Positions 10,323-19,710 are shown, counted from the stretch's first letter. The stretch is DNA of 64,000 nucleotides from Prorocentrum cordatum (GCA_963575745.1 CAUYUJ010014765.1:67501-131500); one strand, 5' to 3'. Notes: generated by a model not told the origin, from the letters alone. A program made the numbers and translations.

Positions 10323-11404
10323 CTAATCCGACGATGAGTCCCCGCCTTCACGGTGAGGGATCCTGGTGGGTCGGCGAGCCGCTCCACCCTCACCTCCCAC
10401 ACAGAAAAGGGGCTGCTGCATTCCACTCTCCTCCCGAGCCTCCCTCGCACGCTGGACCGCGTCCGAAGCTTCACGCTGCACTCTGGCCAGCTGCACCGCC
10501 TTCGGGGGTCCCCTGTGCGAAGGAAAAATGCCTCGACGAATCCTGTCAAGGTTCTGGGCTCCTTTGGGGGAGGGCTCCTGGCAAGGACGTGCGAGCCACC
10601 TACCATCCACTGCGGCGGTCAGCCCACAACAAACACAAAAATGCAGGGAAAACTCAGGCCAATAGAAGATTTTGTGGGACGAGTGGGCCGAGGTGGCCCC
10701 AATCAAAATCTCTCCAGTCCTCAAAACAAATTGGCTCCACTCCGACTTCTGACCTCGGATCTCAGGGGCCAGGCCTGGACAAGACTGAGCACAAAACTTG
10801 AGGAGCTGGGTGGAAGCCACAATCTGACTGCAAACCCTACAGCGCCACCTGCTCCCGACCTGCTCACAATCATGAGAGGTGTCCCTCAGGGCAGCAGCCT
10901 TCCTGGAGGGAGGGGGCACCCGCACTTTGGCGAGCCTTGTGGCCTGCCAAGGGTCAACCTGGAGTGAGCACTGCAACGCACGTCGGGCCCTGCGTCTGAC
11001 AAGGTGGGCGATGCAATCATAGATGTCAGTACTGGGGGCAGGCTGGCGAGCACGCAGGAGCAAGGCCTCGTCAGCCGCTTTACCCGCAAGGTCATCAGCG
11101 CACATGTTGCCAGCAGTGAGGAAAACTTGCCAAGCACTGAGAGCCTTGCCTGTGTCTTCTAGATGGGCAGCCGTCCACACGACCTGCACTTCAGCCACCC
11201 CCCGACTACGCAACGCCACCGCCACCCTGCACCACAAGTCCTGATTCGGGCCTAGCTTGCCGTGGGCTCGACCTGCTCTCCAACCATCCAGGACAGGCTG
11301 GCAATCAGTGATATAAATGATGGGTCCCGTGGTTTCTTCCAGAGCGATGGCAAACGCAGCTATCTCCGCGCGCGACACGGTCTGCCGCGGCCCCAGGAGG
11401 GGGG
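10323..11404 (-). CDS. E3 ORF2 C-terminal part: RNase H remainder and double zinc module
   Basis: This continues ORF2 in another frame after the break near 11391-11404. It begins with the RNase H helix containing SRAEIAAFAIALEE, then IYITDCQPVLDGW and AGNMCADDLAGKAA, which supply the second, third and fourth acidic positions. It continues through a region with RRRARRAL to two Cys clusters, CRVC-X12-CAQSC and CVCC-X14-C. The same clusters end E1 and E2. The frame closes at 10323 with an acidic-serine tail. I do not treat it as a separate gene, since the N-terminal half of its RNase H fold lies in the preceding frame. Whether the shift is a real mutation, a programmed slip or a sequence error at the G run cannot be decided here. 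Confidence 0.85.
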
Positions 11405-14400
11405 GAAGAGACACCCGCGACCGGCTCCCAGGAGCCATCCTCAGCCCGACGAATGAGGGCAACTCCAAAGCCACAGCGCCTGCGTCTCGGGTCACTGCTG
11501 TATTTCCCCCCCGACCCATCTCCAAAAATGTGGGGGGGGTCCTGGCCAGGGGCAACACAAAACTCGCTGAGGCGAGAGGAGCCGTAGTACGTAAGAGGAG
11601 GGGCCTCAAGAGGGTCAAGGAAGACGGGGCAGGTGAGGTCTCTCGACGGGACTCCTCTCAGCCATAAAGAAGGGTCTGCTTCCCATTGCGCCGTGGCTTG
11701 GGAAATCAGTGACTGCGTGCTGCTAAAATCTTGGTGATCTACATTACACGCGCACTGCCATATTCTGTGAAACAAGGTCTCAGGGGCCGCCTTGCACCTT
11801 GGACAAGTTACGTCAACCGTGTAGCCACTGTCGGCTTGGCGCTGACGTGGCCATTGGCCCCCCGAGGCCACGCACATGGTGAGGCCCCACAGGTCCGCCT
11901 GACCCCGAGACTCGAAGCGACGGAGTTCCTGCTGCAGGGGGAGGAGATCGGCTCCTTCTTTCAAACTGTCGCCTGCCTCGTGCCCTGCAGCACCTTGCCA
12001 CAACTTAGCCTTCATATCGGAAACAAACTCATGCAACAAGTCTGCATGGTCAGAAATCGGGAGTAAATCGTAATCTGGGTCGCCCATTCGTGGGAACCTC
12101 CACGCATGCTCCGCATGATCGGGTCGCTCCCACAGGTCAGGTTCCCTGGGCTCCCATCCTGCTTCAAGAAGGGTGGCCTGGACTGCAGCTATGGGCCCCC
12201 GAATGCCTCTCCACCTTTTGGCGCCAAGCGAATCGAGCTGCGACCGAACGATACCCCACGACCGTCGAATTCGAGGCTGGAGGGCGGGGAAGCGCTTCCA
12301 CAGCTGCAGCCAGGCGTCCACCAATTGGCGGCGCACTTCCAGGGCGGGATCTCCATCCCCCAGCACCGTCTGCAGAACAGTTGTTAAACATTTGCCCTTG
12401 CCCATTCCCGAGACCGTGCGAGCAGCTTGTCGCCTAAGAAGCAGGACCTGACTCGGTGGCATACCATAAACTTGATGGCCAAAGCTGGCCTGTGGTAAGG
12501 CTCCCGTGCGCCAAGCGCCCTGGGTGACTTTCCTCAAACCAGCCAGCCTGCGCATCTTCACAATCCTAGAAAAACGCCCGCTGGCTTTAGTCATTCTCTG
12601 GCGTGCCTTCTTCCGTGTCCGAAAACGTCCTGCCGCAGTGTCTACACCTAAATCAACTCCAACGGAAGCAAACCTAGCGGGCATCCCTCGGGCTCTGAAA
12701 ATTCTGGCAATGTGCTTACCTAGCTCAGGAGAGGACGCCAAGACAACCGTTTTGTCCGAGACAGTGAGCCTTTTGAGTCTGAATCCCTCCGAGAAAGCTT
12801 CAGCTAAACCTTCCATCTCAGAAACAACAGTGGCCTGGGTGCCCTCAGATCTTCCCACAGTGTCATCGACGAAGGTCCATAACGAGGCCTGAGGGGCTCG
12901 AATGTGCGCAGCCTCCAGCACAGAATGCAAGAACACTTTTCCAAGGCAGACTCCATGCGACGATCCAGCCACAATCGAGCGGCCTGGGCAGAACGGTTCG
13001 CTGATGACCGAGCCCTCCTTGAGGATGCGCGGCGCCATGAAGAGCAGGATCTCCATGAGCAGCACCGTGGGAGGGAAGTTGAGCCCCCGCGCCGCCACCA
13101 CCAGGAGGGTGAAGGAGATGGAGTCGTAGAACTTGGCAATGTCCAGCAAGACCGTCGCCGTTGCCTTGCCTGTGGTAGCAGAGGCCTCATCCATGAGGCT
13201 TCTCGTCATCGCGGCTCTCAGGGCGCTGCTGCCCCTGATGGCCGTGTCCCAGAAAGCAGAAAGTCCATCTGACCAACTGGAGGTGACCGAACTGCGCGCC
13301 TGACTCCACGTCTTGCAGCATTGCGGCAACATGCCCAGTACTCTCGTGCCTCCAGCTGGCTTCGGAATAACTGCACAAATAGTAGCTAACCACGCTGTCG
13401 GCCAAGTTTGCAGTAGCTCCGCTTGATTGAGGATACACGTGAGCTCAGACAGTCCAGCTTGAGGCATGCGTTGAAGGTCAACTGGGCCCAAGCCATCAAC
13501 TCCTCTAGCTTTGTTTGGCGATTGTCGTCTAAGAATCGATTCAATCTGTCCTTCATTCAGTGGTGGCAAGGGGTCATCACGAGCATCCCTGGCCAATCCC
13601 TCCAACGTCCATAGCAAGTGCTCCCTGCTGTCATTATCCTCCTGCCACACTGCCTGCCAAAAGTCCTTCTTCGTGCGAATGAGTACGCAAGGGTCGGCGG
13701 TGTCCACGCCATCTCTGATGATCTCACGAGGAAGTGGGTCAGGGGGAGGAGCACGTACATGACGATGAATAGCACCTGGCCTCTTGGCCCACATCTGCTT
13801 CGCCCAGTCCATGAAGGCTTGGCGAGACTTGACTAATGAGCGCCCCTGGGCGCGGTCGACCCACGTGTTGGTGTGCACCTGGAGCTGCTCCAACTCAGTC
13901 TGGCTGAGGTGCGGCGCCTGCTGGGCAGCGTCCTTCCACTCTTGCACTGTGGTGGTCAAGGCCTTCTTCCCGAAGAATTCCTGCTGCTTGGTGTCTGTCA
14001 GGCCCTGGACCATGGACCGAAAGCCCGCGAGGCACTTCTCCGCCTCTGGGGGGTCCCTGCCTGAGCGTGTCAAGGCCACGCCTCGAGCAAGCAGCGTGGA
14101 GGCGATCCCCCACCATTCGGCTACAGGGTCGCACATGTGAGGTCGACCTGGGGCAGGGCGCATCTTCCTCCATGAAATTGAATACCCTTGCCCTCTGCCG
14201 AAAAACATAACGGGGTCTTCCACATCGCTGACCGCAACAATAGACCGCTCCAAGGTAGTGACCCATCGTCCATATCGATTATCCAAGGTAGAGCGTTGAG
14301 TGGGCCTCCAGGTCGACAGGGGACCTGTCGACAACTGTGCTGCCGCTGTTCGTGGTCTGAAGGTATCCTGCTCCAATTCGCCATAGATCTGGAGCCATGC

Positions 14401-16953
14401 TTCCTGCTCCAACTTGAACGCGACCTTGGGGCCTTCTGGCTGTGGCTCCTGAGATGGCAGGTCGTCGAAGGCCTCGCGCAGCTCTTCGGGGAGTTCCTGT
14501 CTGCGTGCATCTGCCACCTGCTTGCGCTTCTGGGATCGCTTGCTGTCTGGGTTTGGCTCTTGCTGAGGGCGGTTGGCCCTGGGTAGCGGCTCTGGCAGTT
14601 CCAGCGACCTATGCCACCAAGTACGCTTGGCGTCCAGCACATCAATGGCAATAGCGCAATGAGTCTTCCAAGGAACAGCTAAAACTTGCCTGAGCCTGAT
14701 GCGGTCCGAAGTAAGCTGCTTAGAGACAATGGCATAATCATACATGCGTCCCTGCCCCTTGTCGCACGTGAACTTGCAGTTAGGAAGCGCTAGCCGACCT
14801 CTGAGCCTGTCAACCCATCCACTATCCAATAGAATCTGCGGTTCGTTGTTCCAGTCCGCCACAATCACCCAAGGATCTGCCAGAGCTTTGGTAAATGCGC
14901 CCAATGCCACCAACACCTCATTGTTGTACTGAGCGATCCCCAGTGACGGTAGCAAGTACGCTGCAATGTAGACGAGGTTGCCCGACTTGAGGTGTAGCGT
15001 GGTGGCCGAGAAGCCTTTAAAGGGATCCATGCGCGAGTCGGCAATCGCCTGGTCCCTCAGTCGATCAAACTGTGTAGCGGCCAAGTGACAGCGCGTGAGG
15101 AGCCACTCCCCTGCCGAGATGCCTGAGTCCGACCTCCCAGAAGCAAAGCCTGCCTTGAACGAGAGCCTCCACCCGTCCTTCCTGAGTTCCTCTTTCCAGT
15201 GGGCGCACTTGGTGTCGGGGACATGCGTCTCGACCAGCCCCACGATGGCGTAGGTGTGCTTGTGACTGTTCACAAAGCTGCGAACCTTAGCGCCCCATTC
15301 GGTGATGTTCGCGAAGAGCAGCGTCACATGCTCGTCGGACGTACAGTGCTGCAGAACTGCTGGCTCTTCGTGTGTGGGCGCGCTGTCACCAGCGTGGGTC
15401 TGTCTGACACGTTGCTGCGTTTCTGACTCCGCATTACAGTCCCGAGGTCGAGCGGCATCCAGCATAGGCAGACTCGACGAGGAGTTCCCCAAGACACCCA
15501 AGATCGCAGGCTCAGGGCCTCCAAGGTAAACATCCCGAGACGGGGTGGGGCTGGAGCCTATGGCGTCAGGCCTGCATCCGATGTTAGATTCCACAGTACA
15601 AAGCTCCCCCTCGTCCCCGAACTGGTCATCCAGGTTGGCGAAGGGGTCAGCGTCTGGATCGTCCAAGTCAGCACACCGAGCAGCTCGAACTCCGTCCGCA
15701 GGCAGAGGAGCACACTGATAAACGTCTGGAGCCTCCGAAGAATTATGTTGCATGGCGTGTGGAACTGTACTTTGATTGGCCTGTCCCAGACTGGTCTCCG
15801 CATCCGCCAACATCACCAGGTGAGCAATGCAAGCGTCAACGTCTGCCTGATCATCCTCTGAGTCGGGCTGTCTGGAGCGAGGAAGCCGCACCGTAGGGAA
15901 AGTCGAGCCCAAAAGCCTCCTGAACATGGCTCTCAGCTCATCCAAGTGCGCCCAATGGCGGCGCTGCAGCTGTACACGCCTCTCAATGGGCGCCGTACGA
16001 AGCCGCTCAAGGAAGGCCACACGCCTGGGCTCAGACTGCCTCCATGCCGACTCACATAGTTCTTCCATGACAGATTGCAAGGTGCGGCCTGGAAACCAAG
16101 CCTGCAACAAACGGCGCAAGGGCTCGTTCCCTTGTCGCTCAAGTATCGTGTGCAGAAACGCCTCGCACCAAAGCCGCCAATCACCACTTCCTGCGTTTAG
16201 CCCAAGATGTATGTCAAACCAAGCCGCTGCCCATTCTCTGAGGTCAGCTCGCATATCTGCATAGTCTTGAACTGCCATCGCTCTGGTCTCGTCAGCAGGC
16301 GGCAGGCCCATGGCCTGTGGTGACTCGGCAGCCGTCTCGTCATATCCAACGTTGCCAGCCTCCCAAGGTAGGCGAGTCCAGCAAACTCCTGTGCCCCCAC
16401 CCACTCGCGCTGAGACCCCCGCCTCCTGTGGAGAGGGTGCCCTGGCGGGTGGAAAGCACAGGTGCGACTGTGAACCTGCACTGCTCTGGGCAGCCCAGGA
16501 TTTACGTTCTGACGCCTGAAGCCCTCCTGCCGTCTCAGTAACTGACCGTGTGGAAGGCGATGTCCCAGGAAGGACGCGGCTCTTCTGAGTATCCGTAGCG
16601 CCTGTGGCGCCAGGCGGGCTCGCCCCCGCCGAAGCCGTGCTGAACGCTGTCCAGGACGGCATAGAACTCGGTGTACACGTCGAAGGGGTCCCCGTCACCA
16701 CGTCAGAAAGCGAATGAGGGGCCCAGTCCATCATAGCTCGAACCTTCTGAATTGTGTCTAGCGCTTCGTAGCAGAATTTGTCAGACCACATAGCTCGACC
16801 AGAGGGAGCACATGCGTGAGCAAGAACATGGTATGCACATCCAAAGGGAATGTCCGTGCCTGGGTAGCATTGGAAGGGCGGTGTGCGCGAGATGAGCTTG
16901 AGCACACCAATTGACACAGATGTCCCACAATCAGGTAGCTGCTGGGCCCTCAT
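11305..16953 (-). CDS. E3 ORF2: EEP endonuclease, reverse transcriptase, start of RNase H
   Basis: About 1,850 residues from the ATG at 16953, which overlaps the end of ORF1 (NHEGPAAT). Residues about 1-540 form an unassigned extension with a Cys-rich start. The EEP domain follows at about 541-775, with ANITEWG, LVETH, VADWNNEP, YDYAIVS and KTHC standing for the usual N, E, D-N, D and H positions. RT motif A (LLDIAKFYDS) is near residue 1270, motif B is SSHGVCLGK, and motif C is FVDDT at 12859-12873. A CPRC-H-C knuckle precedes RNase H, which opens with GDGSGG near 11515. The frame then leaves RNase H at a run of seven G (11398-11404) and ends at 11305 with unrelated residues. The enzyme would nick target DNA and copy its own RNA. 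The domain assignment is confident; present activity is doubtful unless the shift is an artefact. Confidence 0.9.
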   Translation of the reverse strand: MRAQQLPDCGTSVSIGVLKLISRTPPFQCYPGTDIPFGCAYHVLAHACAPSGRAMWSDKFCYEALDTIQKVRAMMDWAPHSLSDVVTGTPSTCTPSSMPSWTAFSTASAGASPPGATGATDTQKSRVLPGTSPSTRSVTETAGGLQASERKSWAAQSSAGSQSHLCFPPARAPSPQEAGVSARVGGGTGVCWTRLPWEAGNVGYDETAAESPQAMGLPPADETRAMAVQDYADMRADLREWAAAWFDIHLGLNAGSGDWRLWCEAFLHTILERQGNEPLRRLLQAWFPGRTLQSVMEELCESAWRQSEPRRVAFLERLRTAPIERRVQLQRRHWAHLDELRAMFRRLLGSTFPTVRLPRSRQPDSEDDQADVDACIAHLVMLADAETSLGQANQSTVPHAMQHNSSEAPDVYQCAPLPADGVRAARCADLDDPDADPFANLDDQFGDEGELCTVESNIGCRPDAIGSSPTPSRDVYLGGPEPAILGVLGNSSSSLPMLDAARPRDCNAESETQQRVRQTHAGDSAPTHEEPAVLQHCTSDEHVTLLFANITEWGAKVRSFVNSHKHTYAIVGLVETHVPDTKCAHWKEELRKDGWRLSFKAGFASGRSDSGISAGEWLLTRCHLAATQFDRLRDQAIADSRMDPFKGFSATTLHLKSGNLVYIAAYLLPSLGIAQYNNEVLVALGAFTKALADPWVIVADWNNEPQILLDSGWVDRLRGRLALPNCKFTCDKGQGRMYDYAIVSKQLTSDRIRLRQVLAVPWKTHCAIAIDVLDAKRTWWHRSLELPEPLPRANRPQQEPNPDSKRSQKRKQVADARRQELPEELREAFDDLPSQEPQPEGPKVAFKLEQEAWLQIYGELEQDTFRPRTAAAQLSTGPLSTWRPTQRSTLDNRYGRWVTTLERSIVAVSDVEDPVMFFGRGQGYSISWRKMRPAPGRPHMCDPVAEWWGIASTLLARGVALTRSGRDPPEAEKCLAGFRSMVQGLTDTKQQEFFGKKALTTTVQEWKDAAQQAPHLSQTELEQLQVHTNTWVDRAQGRSLVKSRQAFMDWAKQMWAKRPGAIHRHVRAPPPDPLPREIIRDGVDTADPCVLIRTKKDFWQAVWQEDNDSREHLLWTLEGLARDARDDPLPPLNEGQIESILRRQSPNKARGVDGLGPVDLQRMPQAGLSELTCILNQAELLQTWPTAWLATICAVIPKPAGGTRVLGMLPQCCKTWSQARSSVTSSWSDGLSAFWDTAIRGSSALRAAMTRSLMDEASATTGKATATVLLDIAKFYDSISFTLLVVAARGLNFPPTVLLMEILLFMAPRILKEGSVISEPFCPGRSIVAGSSHGVCLGKVFLHSVLEAAHIRAPQASLWTFVDDTVGRSEGTQATVVSEMEGLAEAFSEGFRLKRLTVSDKTVVLASSPELGKHIARIFRARGMPARFASVGVDLGVDTAAGRFRTRKKARQRMTKASGRFSRIVKMRRLAGLRKVTQGAWRTGALPQASFGHQVYGMPPSQVLLLRRQAARTVSGMGKGKCLTTVLQTVLGDGDPALEVRRQLVDAWLQLWKRFPALQPRIRRSWGIVRSQLDSLGAKRWRGIRGPIAAVQATLLEAGWEPREPDLWERPDHAEHAWRFPRMGDPDYDLLPISDHADLLHEFVSDMKAKLWQGAAGHEAGDSLKEGADLLPLQQELRRFESRGQADLWGLTMCVASGGQWPRQRQADSGYTVDVTCPRCKAAPETLFHRIWQCACNVDHQDFSSTQSLISQATAQWEADPSLWLRGVPSRDLTCPVFLDPLEAPPLTYYGSSRLSEFCVAPGQDPPHIFGDGSGGKYSSDPRRRRCGFGVALIRRAEDGSWEPVAGVSSPPPGAAADRVARGDSCVCHRSGRNHGTHHLYH

Positions 16954-18157
16954 GGTTGGGGCCCCCCCTGCGCTCGAACTTGGCCAATCGCTCGCGGACA
17001 GAGGCGAACTGTGCCTGCTGCTCTGGTCGGGAGACCTGTCCCTCTGAGCCTTGGCCCTGGGGCTCGGACGTGGTCTCTGCGCCATCACCACCAGCACTAG
17101 CTGTCTCTGGCTGGGAACCCTCTGCACCTCCAGGCTTGGACTGGGGTTCCATGTCCTCAACATCCTGCACGCGCCGACGTTTGGCGAGTAGCCGTGTCTT
17201 CTGTGATTCATGCTCCTGGACCACGCGCTTGGCCTCGTCCAGCGCTGAGGAGAAAAGATCCTTGGCCTTCGTGGAAAGGAGCTCCCGCAACTGTGTGGTA
17301 CGTTCTTCGATCCGTAGACGATCCTCCTCGTCCAGCTCCAATCCTTCAGGCATGTCTGAAAGGAGGCCCAGGTCGAAGTCCAGGGTGCCCACCTTGCCAG
17401 AAACGAGGTCCTCCAGCTTGATCCGCGCAGGCGCAGGTCCAGGTTCAGGAGTGGCAGCTTTGCCCGTGGCCGCAAGCTTGCGGGCGAGCTCAGCGTGCTG
17501 GGTGTCCATGATCTCCAACTCTGCACGAAGGCCCATGATGTAGTCCTCGTGCTCCTGCAGCTGGGCCTTCCACTTGTCGTGCTTATCCAGTTCACGAGAG
17601 AGCCGTTGAAGGAGCTTGTCACATTCACGTCGCGATTCTGCCAGTCGCTGTTCCATGGTCTTCTCGATGACTGGGGGAGCAGGCTTTGCCAGGGTGGTGA
17701 TGCGTGCCTGAACTCGCGTGGCCAAGTTCTTGTCACCCGTCTTGTTGGCGATGGCCAGCAGAGAACCCAACTCAGCAGCATCCAGGCCATCAAGATTCGT
17801 CCAAGCCAGTGCTGGCGTGGAGGAGTTCGGCCCTGGCTGGAGGCCGGCGGCCAGCGGCAGACGGTGCTCTGAACCCTGACGGCTGTCATTCCACGACTTG
17901 TCTGATCCTGACCACGACTTGCCTGCCCAAGACGGCCAGTGCTGCGGCTGGGTCCATCCTGGTTCTGGTGTGCGATATGAAAAACAATGTTTGCACCACT
18001 GCCATCTCTCCTCGTTGCGTGCACATCCGCACTGACCACATCGCCACGTGGGCCCTGAGGCTGGGGGCCTGTGTAGCTTGCGTCGTACAACAGTGGCTTT
18101 CTTATTCGTCGACCCGTCCGCTCGCCAAGGGGCTGAGAGCAAATCATCCGTTCCCAT
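16931..18157 (-). CDS. E3 ORF1: zinc-finger, coiled-coil protein
   Basis: 408 residues from the first ATG downstream of the spliced leader. Near residue 38 is WRCGQCGCARNEERWQWCKHC... in outline: a CX2C-X11-CX2C cluster with an upstream Trp, similar to RanBP2-type zinc fingers. The middle part (about 130-240) is rich in Glu, Lys, Leu and Gln with regular spacing and should form a coiled coil. The C-terminal part is acidic, then Gly/Gln/Ser-rich. LINE ORF1 products bind the element RNA and self-associate, which fits zinc finger plus coiled coil, but that role is inference here. E2 ORF1 has the same zinc spacing. The start is chosen because it is the only ATG between the leader and this point and follows CACGCCG. 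The end overlaps the ORF2 start by 23 nt. Confidence 0.85.
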   Translation of the reverse strand: MGTDDLLSAPWRADGSTNKKATVVRRKLHRPPASGPTWRCGQCGCARNEERWQWCKHCFSYRTPEPGWTQPQHWPSWAGKSWSGSDKSWNDSRQGSEHRLPLAAGLQPGPNSSTPALAWTNLDGLDAAELGSLLAIANKTGDKNLATRVQARITTLAKPAPPVIEKTMEQRLAESRRECDKLLQRLSRELDKHDKWKAQLQEHEDYIMGLRAELEIMDTQHAELARKLAATGKAATPEPGPAPARIKLEDLVSGKVGTLDFDLGLLSDMPEGLELDEEDRLRIEERTTQLRELLSTKAKDLFSSALDEAKRVVQEHESQKTRLLAKRRRVQDVEDMEPQSKPGGAEGSQPETASAGGDGAETTSEPQGQGSEGQVSRPEQQAQFASVRERLAKFERRGGPNHEGPAAT

Positions 18158-18303
18158 CGGCGTGCCGTGGCTGGCAAGAACAAGAAAGGTACGTTAGTAT
18201 GCCTGGCAAACGCCAGGAGAGCTGTTGGGGCCGCGTGCACCTCTGAGGCGCCCCCTTGCCAGAATGCTCACGTCCGCTGCTGACGCTTGGGCCACGCTAC
18301 GGA

Positions 18304-18324
18304 CTTGAGCCAAAATGGCTGCGG
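18304..18324 (-). promoter_or_regulatory. Dinoflagellate spliced leader at E3 5' end
   Basis: On the minus strand the 21 bases match the DinoSL from its 5' CCG to its 3' GGCTCAAG, including the central CCATTTTGG, with one change (C for T at the fourth base). In dinoflagellates this sequence is added to nuclear mRNAs by trans-splicing from a small SL RNA. Its presence in genomic DNA exactly at the element's 5' end means the inserted copy was reverse transcribed from a trans-spliced RNA, or that the element encodes the leader itself. Confidence 0.9.
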
Positions 18325-18326
18325 AG

Positions 18327-18343
18327 ACGATTGCGACTACGAC
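18327..18343 (+). repeat. Target-site duplication of E3, right copy
   Basis: ACGATTGCGACTACGAC, identical to 10244-10260. It continues into AAGACGACAAC, so the original target was a GAC-like repeat. Confidence 0.88.
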
Positions 18344-18859
18344 CAAGACGACAACTAGGAGGGAGAGAGGGCGAGGAGGAGGAGGAGGTTTTGGGGTCAG
18401 TCCTATTCACCGCCGAGTGACACGGGGGGGATCAAAACTGAAGACCTCCTGAGGGTAAGCAGCGGGGGTGATGTGCGCGCGCGTGGTCCGCGCCGGGTTG
18501 TCCAGAGGCCTGCATCCGCCAGGGGCCGCGGCAGTGCCAGGGGGCCTGGTCGGCCTGGGCGGCTGTGAGCCGCGGCGCCCCGCGCAGAGCGGCCATCGTC
18601 GTCGTCGTCGTCGTCCATGGCGCCACGTCCTTGGCGCCCCGAGAGGCGTCGGCACGGGCGTCGGCGGGGTCGTCGGGCGGCAAGCGCAGGGGGTCCCCGC
18701 TGGAGGGAGCCCCCGTCTCCGTGTCCTGGGCTGGGGCCATCCTTCGAAGTGCCGTTTCGGCGAACCCCGGCTCTGCGGTGGTGGGGGGGCGGCGTCTGAT
18801 GGCGCATGTCGTAGACGAAAGCCGCTACGCCATGGGGCAAGGCGCGAACGGTGGCGCTT
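18344..18859. other. No gene seen; short GTC repeat
   Basis: GC-rich DNA with a (GTC)n stretch at 18597-18615. Open frames on both strands are Arg/Pro-rich shadows. Part may be the degenerate 3' end of the RNase H relic to its right. Confidence 0.5.
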
Positions 18860-19505
18860 CTTAGCTGCCTCGACGAGATCGGCGGGGAGGTCGCGCAAGG
18901 CCACGGCAGTGGTGGCGAGCGTCTCGGCCTGTCGGTTGAAGCACTCGGCTGCGGCAGTGATGCGGCCGTCTGCAACGGCTTTCTCACCGAGGTGGGTCGC
19001 TAGCTTCTCATCTCGGAAGAATTCGGGCTTGGTCTGAAGCACCTGGTGGATGCACTCACAGAAGTCCTGATGCGGGCCCTCGCGGGGAGGCCAGCAGGGC
19101 CCGGAACCCGTGGACCACGGCCTGGCTGTCGACGAAAACGTGGACGGGCTACTCTGCTGTGGACACAAAAAAAACAGGGCCAGGGTCTCGGCACACTGGG
19201 CTGCCTGGGACAGGCCGTGAACGCGGGTTGAGTAGTTGAGGCGGTGGCTGAGGCCGTAGAAAATGCCGTACGCCGCGCGGGATAGCAAGATGGGCTTGGT
19301 GTGAGCAGGAACCATCGGTGGCTGCGTAGGCACATCGCCAGCCCGTGCAAGGGTCAAGGCGGTCGTGGTAATCGTCTCCCCGCTCATCCTCGGGACTCGG
19401 CCGTAGGATGGGCCGAGGCAGCGGGACACGGGACAGATCCGCCTGGAGGTCGAGGATCCTAGGGTCCGTGGTGGCGTCGAAGCCGATTCCCTGTGAGACT
19501 TGCCT
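18860..19505 (-). pseudogene. Decayed RNase H relic of a retroelement
   Basis: Pieces of an RNase H fold lie in three frames on the minus strand: AYAATDGSCS (about 19345), then SQAAQCAETLALFF (about 19190), then VFVDSQAVVHGFRALL (about 19110), then AAECFNRQAETLATTA (about 18930). The order and spacing match the four acidic motifs of RNase H. At least two frameshifts and one stop separate them. Nothing convincing of the RT is left upstream (to about 19700). It is more diverged from E1-E3 than they are from each other, so it may be another family. Moderate confidence, since each motif is short. Confidence 0.55.
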
Positions 19506-19710
19506 CAAAGGTCCGACGTCGTTACTGGTGTCGGCCAGTGCTCCGCAAGAAAGCCCGCCTCTGCGCGGCCCTCAGCATGCGCGCAAACGTGGCAGCGGGC
19601 ATGCAGAGCCACGGGAGAGCGGCGCCCCGGTCGCTCTGAATGATACCCAGGAAAGGCCAGGACCAACCGAGCTGCGCGACGGTCTGCCAGAGACGCCCAG
19701 AAGGAGGGTC
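19506..19710. other. No gene seen
   Basis: GC-rich flank between the RNase H relic and a decayed MITE-like element. No structure recognised. Confidence 0.5.

Larger units (their letters stand above)
10261..18326 (-). mobile_element. E3: near full-length LINE with 5' spliced leader
   Basis: An 8.07-kb non-LTR retrotransposon on the minus strand. In order it carries a 5' dinoflagellate spliced leader (18324-18304), a 146-nt leader to the first ATG, ORF1 (18157-16931), ORF2 (from 16953, overlapping ORF1 by 23 nt), and a 3' untranslated region of about 60 nt without a poly(A) tail. A perfect 17-bp duplication flanks it. Only two extra bases (CT) separate the duplication from the leader. ORF2 holds an unassigned N-terminal region, EEP endonuclease, RT, zinc knuckle, RNase H and a C-terminal zinc module. 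One frameshift at a G run breaks RNase H. The insertion site is a GAC-rich stretch. Apart from that break the element looks recent. Confidence 0.88.

Noticed and set aside
8545-10610. Several overlapping frames of 80-320 codons
   Set aside because: Very GC-rich DNA with all frames open on both strands and no domain; one frame runs across the MITE-like element and into the E3 3' end.
16954-18240. Upstream part of the 2,311-codon frame as a real N-terminus of E3 ORF2
   Set aside because: It starts at GTG, overlaps ORF1 in the +1 frame and is Ser/Pro/Arg-rich, as a shadow would be. ORF2 is started at the ATG at 16953 instead; the open frame itself is reported as a finding.
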